From positions 62,001 to 126,000 of the forward strand of contig NZ_JAEIJD010000001.1 in NCBI RefSeq assembly GCF_016307205.1: a stretch of 64,000 nucleotides of DNA, in the 5' to 3' direction. Shown here in pieces: positions 32,987 to 40,619 of the stretch. This DNA comes from Pontibaca salina. Its GTDB lineage: Bacteria; Pseudomonadota; Alphaproteobacteria; Rhodobacterales; Rhodobacteraceae. The notes under the pieces were generated by a model. That model saw only the letters and a list, made by a program, of their open reading frames with translations. It was not told the DNA's origin and did not search any database. Position numbers and translations under genes: made by a program. Position 1 is the first letter of the stretch, and every line of letters begins with the position of its first letter.

Positions 32987-33577
32987 ATGCGTGGACTTAT
33001 GGCAACCACAATTTTGATGATCTCTATGGAAGCGGCAGCCGCGCAAGAGGAGTGCGCTAAGATTGCGGACCCAGATGATCGACTCAACTGTTTCGATCAC
33101 TCATATAAGGTCACTGAGATAGTAGAAACCGCTAGCGACTGGGATGTTCGAATCGACAAGTCAAAGCTAGACGACAGCACTACTGTCGTAATGGCAGTCG
33201 ATAGCGACAACTCAATAACTCAACAGCTTGGCGGGTCATCCGCGGGCAATCTGATCATTCGCTGCCAAGAGAATACGACCTCCATATACCTTACTTGGGG
33301 CGGACACTTTATGGCCGACATTCAAGGCAAGGGTCGAGTAGACTACCGCATAGATGACAGGAAGGCTGCGAGGTCAAGCATGAGAGCATCGACTGACAAT
33401 AAGGCTCTAGGCCTCTGGAACGGAGCATCTTCTATTCCCTTCATAAAGGCGATGTTCGGCGGGGTCAGCCTTTATGTCCGCGCCACTCCATTCAGCGAAT
33501 CACCTGTCGAGATGACATTTAACATTTCCGGACTAGAGGAGGAGATCGCGCCACTTCGCGAGGCTTGCAACTGGTAA
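32987..33577 (+). CDS. TagO/VasI-like periplasmic protein
   Basis: A 196-residue protein with a signal peptide (MRGLMATTILMISMEAAAAQ) and a CAKIADPDDRLNCFD pattern close to the processed N-terminus. Then come KLDDSTTVVMAV, LIIRCQENTTSIYLTWG, a paired STDNKALGLW, and PLREACNW at the end. These are hallmarks of the TagO (VasI-type) family linked to type VI secretion, whose Cys residues form disulfides. It lies after the repressor in the same direction, so it should be made in the lysogen. No T6SS gene is present. ATG 32987 follows GAGGAT; a longer frame starts inside cI. Confidence 0.75.
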   Translation: MRGLMATTILMISMEAAAAQEECAKIADPDDRLNCFDHSYKVTEIVETASDWDVRIDKSKLDDSTTVVMAVDSDNSITQQLGGSSAGNLIIRCQENTTSIYLTWGGHFMADIQGKGRVDYRIDDRKAARSSMRASTDNKALGLWNGASSIPFIKAMFGGVSLYVRATPFSESPVEMTFNISGLEEEIAPLREACNW

Positions 33578-33762
33578 ATATGAGCCTCCGGCGCTCTCGC
33601 GCCCGGCCTCATTGACCCGTGGATCTGGAGAGAAAGGCGCGGCGCGGGCGGGGTAGACGTTTGATACCTGTAGACTTAAGAAGGGCTCGTCCCTATATGT
33701 AGAGGGCAACCGAACGTCTCTTAATTTGTTAATTGGCGCAAGACGCGCCTGATGGTGGAGAC

Positions 33763-34326
33763 ATGACTTACAACGCCCGAAAAGCTGCACAGACAATCGC
33801 GTTCTTCGTTATGAAGAACGGTGCGCTACCGCTTGCCGTTATCAAAGCGGTAAAGCTCGTATACCTTGCGGATCGTGAAAGCATCAGCCGCTTCGGCTTC
33901 CCCATTCAGGACGAAGACCGGGTCTCAATGAAACACGGGCCTGTGAACTCCGACACCTACTCGATGATAAACGGCGAGTGTGACCCAGCTAATACTGGCT
34001 GGTCATTGTATCTACGCGATCGCGAAGACAATAAGATTTCCCTTGCCCGACCCGACTTGACCGAGGATGACCTCGATGAACTTAGCGAGGCCGATATTGA
34101 AGCCTTAAATGCGACCTGGGATCGCTTCGGGCATATGGGAAAATGGCAGCTGCGCGACTGGACACACGTCCAAGCCAACATTCCTGAGTGGGAGAACCCT
34201 GGTAGTTCCTCATGGGTTATCCCGCTAGAGCGGATTATGGGACACCTCAACATACCCAACGTGGAAGAACAGGTTGCCACTGTGCGCGATTTCGACCACA
34301 TTGACCGTATTTTTCAGACGCTCTGA
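33763..34326 (+). CDS. Panacea (SocA/GepA, DUF4065) antitoxin-like protein
   Basis: A 187-residue protein with N-terminal RKAAQTIAFFVMKNGALPLA, VIKAVKLVYLADRESISRFG and VSMKHGPVNSDTYSMING, the defining pattern of the Panacea domain. Panacea proteins are antitoxins to many unrelated toxins, often in prophages. ATG 33763 is chosen from the GGTGGAG site; ten extra codons upstream are not needed. The next gene follows after 6 bp and is a likely toxin. Its mid-part (DLTEDDLDELSEADIEALNA) is very acidic. Confidence 0.85.
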   Translation: MTYNARKAAQTIAFFVMKNGALPLAVIKAVKLVYLADRESISRFGFPIQDEDRVSMKHGPVNSDTYSMINGECDPANTGWSLYLRDREDNKISLARPDLTEDDLDELSEADIEALNATWDRFGHMGKWQLRDWTHVQANIPEWENPGSSSWVIPLERIMGHLNIPNVEEQVATVRDFDHIDRIFQTL

Positions 34327-34332
34327 TTCCGA

Positions 34333-34716
34333 ATGTCTTTTCGGCGTGCAGGGACTATTCTCATCCCATCTGGCCCCTCTCACGACAGCGCGCGCCCGCA
34401 TCTTCATGTGATATGCAATGACACAGACGCTAACGGCCTCAATCTAATCGTGTCCATTACCACGTGGACCAACGACCTCTGCGATCCTACCTGCCGGATT
34501 GAGGCGCATGAACATCCCTGGTTGCGCCACCAATCTTACATCCTTTACCGCAAAGCATCTGTGCGAGAAGCCGTAAAGCTTAACGCAGGCATTCACCAAG
34601 GCATCTTTAAAATCCGTAAGGAGATGAATGCACAGACCTTTCTGCGAGTTAGGAATGGAGTCTGCACATCGCCGCACACCCCACGAAAAATCAAGAGATA
34701 CTTCGGCTGCTCCTAA
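34333..34716 (+). CDS. Putative toxin partner of the Panacea gene
   Basis: A 127-residue basic protein 6 bp downstream of the Panacea gene. It begins MSFRRAGTILIPSGPSHDSA, followed by PHLHVICNDTD, VSITTWTNDLCDPTCRIEAH and EHPWLRHQSYILYRKASV. The early strands and the HLHVI segment followed by a Cys-His-rich loop resemble a small beta-barrel, distantly like PemK/MazF-type toxins, but I do not recognise a family with confidence. Panacea-associated toxins have varied targets. An intrinsic terminator ends the pair. Confidence 0.55.
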   Translation: MSFRRAGTILIPSGPSHDSARPHLHVICNDTDANGLNLIVSITTWTNDLCDPTCRIEAHEHPWLRHQSYILYRKASVREAVKLNAGIHQGIFKIRKEMNAQTFLRVRNGVCTSPHTPRKIKRYFGCS

Positions 34717-34731
34717 CCCCAAACCCTCAAC

Positions 34732-34752
34732 CCCCGCTCCGGCGGGGTTTTT
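34732..34752 (+). terminator. Intrinsic terminator after the Panacea pair
   Basis: CCCCGC and GCGGGG (34732-34737, 34742-34747) with loop TCCG, followed by TTTTTC. It closes the rightward repressor-to-toxin-partner transcription unit. Confidence 0.82.
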
Positions 34753-34805
34753 CTTCGTCGCCGGTGGCTGGAAACAACCACCGGCAGCGATCAGCATCGT
34801 GCCAC

Positions 34806-35162
34806 CTATCCAAGTGGAACACCCATTTCGGCGAGCTTAGCGCGCAAATAGCCGACGCCAATATCTTTCATGATTCCGAGACTTACTCCCGCCATACTCG
34901 CGGATGCTACTTTGGTTTTTTGCCAAATTTTGTCGTCCCGGATCGCCGCGCAGAAATCATGACCGGCGTTTGTCATCCTGAAAATTCCACCATAACGTCC
35001 ACTCTCCTCCAGAAACCCAGCGTCAGCTAGGCACTTTAGGTGATAGTATCGCCTACATTCCTCATGGGTCATACTAAGATGCTTAGCCGCTAATAAAAGC
35101 GGCTCGTCGCTGTCCTCAAAATCCGGCATCAACGTTCGGATCAAATCGTCATCCCGGCGCAT
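34806..35162 (-). CDS. DUF2513-like protein
   Basis: A 118-residue protein starting MRRDDDLIRTLMPDFEDSDE. This opening, with a winged-helix-like ECRRYYHLKCLADAGFLEES region and GGIFRMTNAGHDFCAAIRDD, is the DUF2513 pattern common in phages and mobile elements. The C-terminus is basic and helical. It is on the strand opposite to its neighbours. Probably a DNA-binding regulatory protein, but not proven. Confidence 0.75.
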   Translation of the reverse strand: MRRDDDLIRTLMPDFEDSDEPLLLAAKHLSMTHEECRRYYHLKCLADAGFLEESGRYGGIFRMTNAGHDFCAAIRDDKIWQKTKVASASMAGVSLGIMKDIGVGYLRAKLAEMGVPLG

Positions 35163-35383
35163 AATTTTATCCCCCGCACATATCCGGACAGGATGCCGAG
35201 CTGTGCTCGATTCTGCTAGCGCCATACCACCTCCCCCATCAGTCCCCGCGCCGGTTTTTCCATTCCAGCATATCAGGTGATTCTTTGGCGATCTACATCC
35301 CGCATACCCTCTATGCATCGAGCATTGACTCCGGGCTATGCGCTATGCATAATCGATCTATATCGAGCACAAGGGAAGCCGCA

Positions 35384-35491
35384 ATGGTCTGCACTAACCG
35401 AATCGCCTTCATCATCGACGTAGTCGGCGGCGCCGCGATCTTCCTTACCCTCTATGCCGGCCCGCTGGCCGCCCACGCTTTCGGAGGCTGA
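35384..35491 (+). CDS. Small membrane protein, unknown
   Basis: A 35-residue frame with AGGGAAG upstream of ATG 35384. It is one hydrophobic helix (IAFIIDVVGGAAIFLTLYAG). It ends 4 bp before the next gene start. It may be a leader-like membrane peptide, or only a spurious frame. Confidence 0.4.
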   Translation: MVCTNRIAFIIDVVGGAAIFLTLYAGPLAAHAFGG

Positions 35492-35495
35492 CAAT

Positions 35496-35768
35496 ATGAG
35501 CTCCCACCAAAACACCGAAACCGCCCGCTTTGTCGCCACCCACCCCGAGCACTACATCGATCGCCCGCACCTTTATTCGGCGGCATGGCGCATCCTCAAG
35601 GAAGCCCGAGGCCAAGGCGTCGATCCCCGCCATATCGGCGCGTCGCGGCACTGTGTCGTCACGGCTGATCCGGTCCTTGAACGCATCCGCCCCCGGATCC
35701 ACGCCCGCGCCGTCGAGCTCGGCATCACCGGCCCCGCGCCGCTGATCTTCGGAGGGACGCTGGCATGA
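35496..35768 (+). CDS. Small phage protein, unknown
   Basis: A 90-residue protein (MSSHQNTETARFVATHPEHY...) that overlaps the end of the SLATT-like gene region without clashing. AlphaHelical and basic; RPRIHARAVELGITGPAPLI closes it. No family recognised. Confidence 0.5.
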   Translation: MSSHQNTETARFVATHPEHYIDRPHLYSAAWRILKEARGQGVDPRHIGASRHCVVTADPVLERIRPRIHARAVELGITGPAPLIFGGTLA

Positions 35769-35773
35769 TCGGA

Positions 35774-36322
35774 TCACGCCCGATTGAAGTCATCTCCGAA
35801 CAGGGATTGTCCCGCCTGATTGTGCGCTCGCTTGTTGATGCGATTGCTGACTGGCGGCTCGTCAGAATAGATCGTAGTCATTCTTGCCTTGACGTCAGCC
35901 ATGTCGGCTCCGCGCTCAAGCTCAGCAAGCAGACCATAGTAACGGCGGCGCAGGTCCGCGTGGAGCACGGCGGATTCGCCGAAGCCCCAGACAAGCGATG
36001 CAGCGCCTATAACAGCAATCAGCGCGCCCGCAGCCTGACCAACTATCGGATAGCTGGCCCCAAATCCGGCGATTGCGCCAGACCCCAGAACAATCATGAG
36101 AAAGGTCAGGCCGCGATGGATGCGCCCAAGCCAGTGCTGACTGATGTCGTGATAAAGCGCGCATCGCAGCAAGTCGAAGCGCACAAGCTCTATTTCGGTG
36201 GCTTTTTCGGCGGTTTCACCCCCGGCGGAAATCGATCCGGCTGGGGTACCGGTGGCATCGGCCTTTGCGGTGGCGTGACGATCGGGATCGGTTTCGTCGG
36301 TTTCGTCGGCTTCTTGGCCCAT
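35774..36322 (-). CDS. SLATT-like two-helix membrane protein
   Basis: A 182-residue protein. After an acidic, disordered N-terminus (about 1-45), it has RCALYHDISQHWLGRIHRGL, two membrane helices (LTFLMIVLGSGAIAGF and AAGALIAVIGAASLVWG), a helix with HADLRRRYYGLLAELE, and TIYSDEPP near the end. This matches SLATT domains, two-helix membrane effectors associated with SMODS/CBASS-type defence and also found alone in phages. No sensor or cyclase gene is beside it. Start 36322 is chosen as the acidic N-terminus begins there; the longer upstream frame is doubtful. Confidence 0.55.
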   Translation of the reverse strand: MGQEADETDETDPDRHATAKADATGTPAGSISAGGETAEKATEIELVRFDLLRCALYHDISQHWLGRIHRGLTFLMIVLGSGAIAGFGASYPIVGQAAGALIAVIGAASLVWGFGESAVLHADLRRRYYGLLAELERGADMADVKARMTTIYSDEPPVSNRINKRAHNQAGQSLFGDDFNRA

Positions 36323-36489
36323 CTCGTATCTCCCATTTTGAATCGTGTCTCCTTCAGGGCTTGCAACAAGGGGATGCGGCTGGGTGCGTCGTGTAAGGGC
36401 GTACCCAGCACAAACGCTACAGCCCGCGATCGCATACAACAAGATTTCGCTGCATCTCCTGCGGCAGACGCACATCGGAGGGCTTTGGC

Positions 36490-36678
36490 ATGAATGATGT
36501 CCACCACGACTGGCGCGACCAGTGGATCATCGACGAAGTGGCGCGCGCCGCCGAAAACGACAGAAGGATCGCCAGCATCCAGCGCGCCCGCCGCATTGCC
36601 TGGATCGGCCCCGCGCTGATCATCCTCGCGGCCCCGATCGGCCTGCTGCTCTGCATCCTGTTTTACACCCTGATCTGA
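36490..36678 (+). CDS. Small membrane protein, unknown
   Basis: A 62-residue protein: charged helical first half (MNDVHHDWRDQWIIDEVARA) and one hydrophobic helix (IAWIGPALIILAAPIGLLLC). It ends 12 bp before the next gene. It may be a phage membrane accessory. Confidence 0.55.
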   Translation: MNDVHHDWRDQWIIDEVARAAENDRRIASIQRARRIAWIGPALIILAAPIGLLLCILFYTLI

Positions 36679-36690
36679 ATGGAGGCAGAC

Positions 36691-37011
36691 ATGACGCCCA
36701 AGGAACTCCGCGCTCTGTCGCGCCCGAAAATCCGGAAGCTTGCCCGTCACGGCAAGCTCATGGACACCACCTTCAAGGTGTTTCAGCGGGCGGTCTATCC
36801 CGGCGCGGCGCCCGACCAGGTGAACGCCCTGCGTATTGCCTTCTTTGCCGGCGCGCAGGAAATCAACGCGCTCCTTCTTGCCAGCCTCGATGAGGAGGAA
36901 GATCCAACAAACGGCGATCTCGACTTTATGTCACACTGGCGAGCCGAAATTGAACGTTTCCAAGAGCGGGCCATCGCGGTCATGAAGGCTACGCGTGGAA
37001 GGGCGAACTGA
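36691..37011 (+). CDS. Conserved-looking phage protein, unknown
   Basis: A 106-residue protein from ATG 36691 behind GGAGG (MTPKELRALSRPKIRKLARH...). The centre has FQRAVYPGAAPDQVNALRIA and an acidic loop. All-alpha appearance. It overlaps the next gene by 1 bp and belongs to a rightward run ending in the integrase. No function can be assigned. Confidence 0.6.
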   Translation: MTPKELRALSRPKIRKLARHGKLMDTTFKVFQRAVYPGAAPDQVNALRIAFFAGAQEINALLLASLDEEEDPTNGDLDFMSHWRAEIERFQERAIAVMKATRGRAN

Positions 37012-37250
37012 TGCAGCCCCTCCGAATTTCCAACGCAACCCGCGTCCTCGCTGAGACCCAGAATGAATATTATGCGCTGGCCATCCGCGACGAAGAAATC
37101 GGCGGCGTGAACACCATGACCAGCGTGTGGGAGCCAGCGCCCCGCGAGATGGCGGACCTTGCCAATGGCGGGGCGGTTCGGTTGACCATCATCGGCACCG
37201 GGCATCCGCCCGTGATGCTGACAACGCAGCCCGCGCCAGAGGGCGAATAG
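37011..37250 (+). CDS. Small phage protein, unknown
   Basis: A 79-residue protein (MQPLRISNATRVLAETQNEY...) with a beta-rich end (VRLTIIGTGHPPVMLTTQPA). The residues ATRVLAETQNEYYALAIRDE look like those of small phage proteins acting near excisionase genes, but I do not know its role. It is spaced by 2 bp from the excisionase-like gene. Confidence 0.6.
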   Translation: MQPLRISNATRVLAETQNEYYALAIRDEEIGGVNTMTSVWEPAPREMADLANGGAVRLTIIGTGHPPVMLTTQPAPEGE

Positions 37251-37252
37251 AC

Positions 37253-37468
37253 ATGGCCCCGCTGCGTGTCACGCCTAGATTGCTGTCCGCACCGCTGGCG
37301 GCTGAGTATCTTGCGGTGTCCGTCAGCACATTACGACTGCTGCCAATCCCCCGGCGCGCGCTGGGGTCACGGCGCCTCTATGACGCCCGCGACCTTGACG
37401 CCTATGCCGACTCGCTGCCTTATGATGAGCCTAAGGGTGAAAATACGTGCGACGATCTGTTCGGCTGA
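37253..37468 (+). CDS. Excisionase-like helix-turn-helix protein
   Basis: A 71-residue protein with a MerR/AlpA-like winged HTH: LLSAPLAAEYLAVSVSTLRL, then RRALGSRRLYDARDLDAYAD (the wing and C-terminal helix of Xis-type proteins). It lies just upstream of, and overlaps, the integrase gene by 22 bp. It would direct the integrase to excision. Confidence 0.75.
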   Translation: MAPLRVTPRLLSAPLAAEYLAVSVSTLRLLPIPRRALGSRRLYDARDLDAYADSLPYDEPKGENTCDDLFG

Positions 37469-38544
37469 AATACTTAATGGCGAATGGCCGCTTCAAGAGC
37501 GGGCGCACCCGGTACTATTATCGCCGCGCCGGTCGCCGCATTCCCCTGCCCGACTTCCCTGCCGATCACCCTGAATTCTTGGCACAATATGCCGCTGCTG
37601 CAAAACAATTTGACGAACGACCGCAACCTGGCCCCAATCATCAGACCGGAACCATCGGAGCCGGAATCAGGGCATTTCTGGCGTCCGACCACTACCTGAG
37701 CCGAGCCGCATCAACCCGCGCTGTCTGGCGGCGCATGCTGGAGCACTTGGAAGCAGACTATGGGAAGGCGATGATGGCCGACCTGCTGCCCCGCCACATC
37801 CGCAAGGACCTTGCGAAGCTGCCACCGCATCCGGCAAACAATCGCCTCAAGGTCTGGCGCGCTCTTGGCAAATGGTGGGTAAACTCGGGGCTGCTGGACA
37901 TGGACCCTGCCCGCGATGTGACCGCCCGAGAAACTCCAAAGACGGAAGGGCACGCACCGTGGGATCGCGCAGAGATAGAGGCATTCCGTGCGCGATGGGG
38001 ATACGATACCCCGCACCGACTTGCGTTTGAGCTGATCTTTTGGACCGGTGCGCGGCGCAGTGATGTCGTGAGGCTTGGCCCCGGCATGGTCGATGCGCAG
38101 GGCTGGCTGGTCTATGTGCAGCAGAAAACAGGCGGGCGCGTCGAGGTGCCATTCACTGCGCCCGCCCCTGAATGGGCAGAGCCAGACCAGCACCTGGCCA
38201 ACGCCATCGCGGCGCAAAGGGACCGGCACATGACTTGGGTCGTCACCCGAACCGGCAAGGCTCGATCATCAAAAGCCTTCGGGGCATGGTTTGCCACTGC
38301 GGCACGGGCTGCGGGAATCGCTGGAAAGACCGCCCACGGCCTGCGCAAGTCGCGCGGAATCGTCATGCGCGAGAACGGCGCAACGCTTGATCAGCGGATG
38401 GCTTGGCTAGGGCACGATTCCGCATCAGAAGCGCACCATTATGGCCGCGCGGCAGACGTGCGCCGGATCATTTCAGGAACGGAAAGTGCCCACTCGTCTG
38501 ACATAAGTGCCCAATTGCCAGCAAATATCGTTATAAAGCAATAG
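37447..38544 (+). CDS. Tyrosine site-specific integrase
   Basis: A 365-residue integrase starting with GTG 37447 (an ATG at 37477 is an alternative). An N-terminal arm-binding region and a core-binding domain (about 65-150) precede the catalytic domain, with Arg203 in TGARRSD, Lys near 227, His297 and Arg300 in HGLRKSR, His323 in GHDS and nucleophile Tyr332 in HYGRAAD. The stop lies 13 bp from the tRNA-Arg 3' end, so the integration site is beside its own gene. It integrates and, with the excisionase, releases the phage. Confidence 0.93.
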   Translation: MRRSVRLKYLMANGRFKSGRTRYYYRRAGRRIPLPDFPADHPEFLAQYAAAAKQFDERPQPGPNHQTGTIGAGIRAFLASDHYLSRAASTRAVWRRMLEHLEADYGKAMMADLLPRHIRKDLAKLPPHPANNRLKVWRALGKWWVNSGLLDMDPARDVTARETPKTEGHAPWDRAEIEAFRARWGYDTPHRLAFELIFWTGARRSDVVRLGPGMVDAQGWLVYVQQKTGGRVEVPFTAPAPEWAEPDQHLANAIAAQRDRHMTWVVTRTGKARSSKAFGAWFATAARAAGIAGKTAHGLRKSRGIVMRENGATLDQRMAWLGHDSASEAHHYGRAADVRRIISGTESAHSSDISAQLPANIVIKQ

Positions 38545-38557
38545 GTTAAAAAATATA

Positions 38558-38574
38558 TGGTGCACCCATCAGGA
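38558..38574. repeat. Right attachment site (attR) core
   Basis: The last 17 bases of tRNA-Arg, including the CCA end, are repeated at 1462-1478. The integrase cleaves and joins within this core. The tRNA sequence left of it comes from the phage attP, which restores the tRNA. Confidence 0.85.
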
Positions 38575-38634
38575 TTCGAACCTGAGGCCTTCGCCTTCGG
38601 AGGGCGACGCTCTATCCAGCTGAGCTATGGGTGC
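38558..38634 (-). tRNA. tRNA-Arg(CCG)
   Basis: The minus strand folds into a complete cloverleaf of 77 nt: acceptor GCACCCA/TGGGTGC, D stem GCTC/GAGC, anticodon stem TCGCC/GGCGA with loop CTCCGAA, T stem TCAGG/CCTGA, discriminator A and CCA. The anticodon CCG reads CGG codons. It is the integration target of the prophage. Confidence 0.93.
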
Positions 38635-38815
38635 CCTTGGTTCCCGCAACGGAGTTCGGGCAGGGTCGTAATGTCTCACTTCTCTCATTCCTTGCGACCG
38701 TCGGCAGCTCCGAACCTGACATCTGCAAGAAATGTCGCGGTCCTGACGGGCTAAGGTCACGAGGACGGGGTATAACGGGACAGTGCCCCGCCCGCAATCG
38801 CAAATTCACCCACAG
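38635..38815. other. Intergenic region between tRNA-Arg and sufS
   Basis: These 181 bp hold the presumed tRNA-Arg promoter and the end of the Suf operon. I see no gene; sufT or sufA genes that often follow sufS in this group are not here. Confidence 0.4.
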
Positions 38816-40036
38816 TCAACCAAGCAGTTCATGAGCCAGTTCCAAAGCCTCAACCAATACATCAACCTCGGCCTTGGTGTTGTACAGGCCAAACGAAGCG
38901 CGGCAGGTAGCAGAAATCCCTAGAAAATCCATTAACGGACCGGCACAGTGATGGCCCGCCCGCACGGCCACCCCCTTCTTGTCAAGAATCGTCGAGATAT
39001 CGTGGGCATGTGCGGCGCCCTCCAGGGTAAAGGAAAAAATCGCGGCCTTATTCGGCGCCGTGCCCTGTAAGGTTAGCCAGTTCAACCCGCCAAGGCGCTC
39101 GAGCGCGTAATCGCGCAACACCCCTTCATGCGCCGCGATCTGCTCCATCCCAAGGTCCATCATATATTCCAGCGCCGCGCCCATTCCGATGGCCTGAACG
39201 ATGCCCGGTGTGCCGGCTTCGAACTTCATCGGCGGATCATTATAGATCACGCGGTCCTTGCTGACTTCGCGGATCATGTCTCCGCCACCGATGAATGGGC
39301 GCATCTCGGCCATGCGCTCGGGACGGATATGGATCGCGCCCGACCCCGATGGTCCATAAAGCTTGTGGCCGGTGATCGCGTAAAAATCACATCCGATATC
39401 GGAAACGTCGACAGGCATATGCACCGCCGCCTGACTGCCATCGACCAGAACCGGCACGCCCTTGTCATGGGCACCTCGCGTAATCGCCTTTACATCAACA
39501 ACGGTCCCCAACACATTGGAGCAATGGCTGACCGCGACCAGTTTCGTACGCGGTCCGATGGCATCTATCACCGCCTGCGGGTCCAGTGCTCCCGTGGCAT
39601 CCACATCGACCCATTTCAATACAACTCCTTGGCGTTCACGCAGGAAATGCCAGGGCACAATATTGGCGTGATGTTCCATTACCGAGAGGACGATCTCGTC
39701 GCCCGCCTGCAGCCGCGGCATGGCCCAGCCATAGGCGACCATGTTGATACCTTGGGTTGCGCCGGAATTCAGCACGATTTCATGTTCCGAGGACGCGTTC
39801 AGAAAACGCGCCACGATGCCGCGTACGGCTTCGTATTTTTCGGTCATGATATTGGAAAGATAGTGCAAACCCCGGTGAACATTGGAATATTCTTCGGCGT
39901 AACCACGCGTGATTGCGTCGATGACCACTTGCGGCTTTTGTGCCGAAGCTCCGTTGTCGAGATAGGTCAGCGGTTTGCTGTTGACCTTGCGCGACAGGAT
40001 CGGGAAATCGGCACGAATCTTGTCAATGTCATACAT
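38816..40036 (-). CDS. sufS: Cysteine desulfurase SufS
   Basis: A 406-residue class V PLP enzyme that takes sulfur from cysteine for Fe-S cluster assembly. Seen are the PLP-lysine segment ITGHKLYGPSG, the DNGASAQKP start, GATQGINMVAY, and the reactive Cys loop RAGHHCAGPLM near the C-terminus. Length fits the SufS group (about 405), longer than IscS. ATG 40036 is chosen since MYDIDKIRADFPILSR is the standard start. It is the last gene of the Suf operon in this window, after a YIP1-like gene. Confidence 0.95.
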   Translation of the reverse strand: MYDIDKIRADFPILSRKVNSKPLTYLDNGASAQKPQVVIDAITRGYAEEYSNVHRGLHYLSNIMTEKYEAVRGIVARFLNASSEHEIVLNSGATQGINMVAYGWAMPRLQAGDEIVLSVMEHHANIVPWHFLRERQGVVLKWVDVDATGALDPQAVIDAIGPRTKLVAVSHCSNVLGTVVDVKAITRGAHDKGVPVLVDGSQAAVHMPVDVSDIGCDFYAITGHKLYGPSGSGAIHIRPERMAEMRPFIGGGDMIREVSKDRVIYNDPPMKFEAGTPGIVQAIGMGAALEYMMDLGMEQIAAHEGVLRDYALERLGGLNWLTLQGTAPNKAAIFSFTLEGAAHAHDISTILDKKGVAVRAGHHCAGPLMDFLGISATCRASFGLYNTKAEVDVLVEALELAHELLG

Positions 40037-40619
40037 GGGCATATGCCTCCAGGAACGAGCCTCCGACAAAGCTCAGGATGAACGTCAGAACCAGCAGGAT
40101 CGCCAGCGCCGAGATCAGCAGAACCCCAGCCGAACGCATCAGCGAGCCAAAATTGTGGGCCTGATTAATGAAGTGCAGCATAATGAAGATACCGTAGAAT
40201 ACAGCCGCCAGCACCACCATCGCCGAAAGCACGGGCGCCAGCAACGCAAGGAACAACGCGACAGCCTGAATCGCCACACGCAGAAGCTGGATCCAGCCCA
40301 CCAGAACCATGATATCTTCAAGCGTGCCGGTCCCGCCCAGCAGTCGACCAAATACGTGCAGCGACACCACGCTCAGCGACAACCCAGCAGCGACGACGAC
40401 GAAATACAGGATTGGCGCCGGTAACAGCACACTAAGCTCCGGGGGCGGCGGCAATGCAATGTTGGACACCGCAAACAACAGGGCATTCAACACAGCCACC
40501 AGCAACAGCGCAGTCCATAGCACATCGCGCGTCAGGCCAAGGCCGATCAGCGTTCGGGCTGCTCCCGCTGGGTCGGTGATGGTGGCAACGGTCAGTGGGC
40601 GCCAGTCGGTACCGGTCAT
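40029..40619 (-). CDS. YIP1-family membrane protein
   Basis: A 196-residue protein with five hydrophobic segments (for example ILYFVVVAAGLSLSVVSLHV and LLISALAILLVLTFILSFVG). The length and topology match bacterial YIP1/DUF1282-type proteins. It overlaps the neighbouring YIP1-like gene (ATGA) and sufS by 8 bp. Two YIP1-like genes within a Suf operon suggest a membrane link, but the function is unknown. Confidence 0.8.
   Translation of the reverse strand: MTGTDWRPLTVATITDPAGAARTLIGLGLTRDVLWTALLLVAVLNALLFAVSNIALPPPPELSVLLPAPILYFVVVAAGLSLSVVSLHVFGRLLGGTGTLEDIMVLVGWIQLLRVAIQAVALFLALLAPVLSAMVVLAAVFYGIFIMLHFINQAHNFGSLMRSAGVLLISALAILLVLTFILSFVGGSFLEAYAHV

Larger units (their letters stand above)
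1462..38574. mobile_element. Prophage integrated in tRNA-Arg(CCG)
   Basis: A 17-bp direct repeat (TGGTGCACCCATCAGGA) occurs at 1462-1478 and at 38558-38574, where it is the 3' end of tRNA-Arg. A tyrosine integrase ends 13 bp from the tRNA copy, as is usual for tRNA-targeted temperate phages. The interval holds terminase, portal, protease, capsid, connector, tail, tape measure, holin, lysozyme, spanin, repressor and Cro-type genes, all apparently intact, so the prophage may be inducible. Three rightward cargo genes lie between the lysis cassette and the left repeat. The phage family is inferred as siphovirus-like from the HK97-type head genes and a long tape measure with no contractile sheath gene. 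Confidence 0.9.

Noticed and set aside
35765-36493. Plus-strand frame of 242 codons opposite the SLATT-like gene
   Set aside because: The minus strand encodes membrane helices with a conserved domain pattern; the plus-strand frame is low-complexity.
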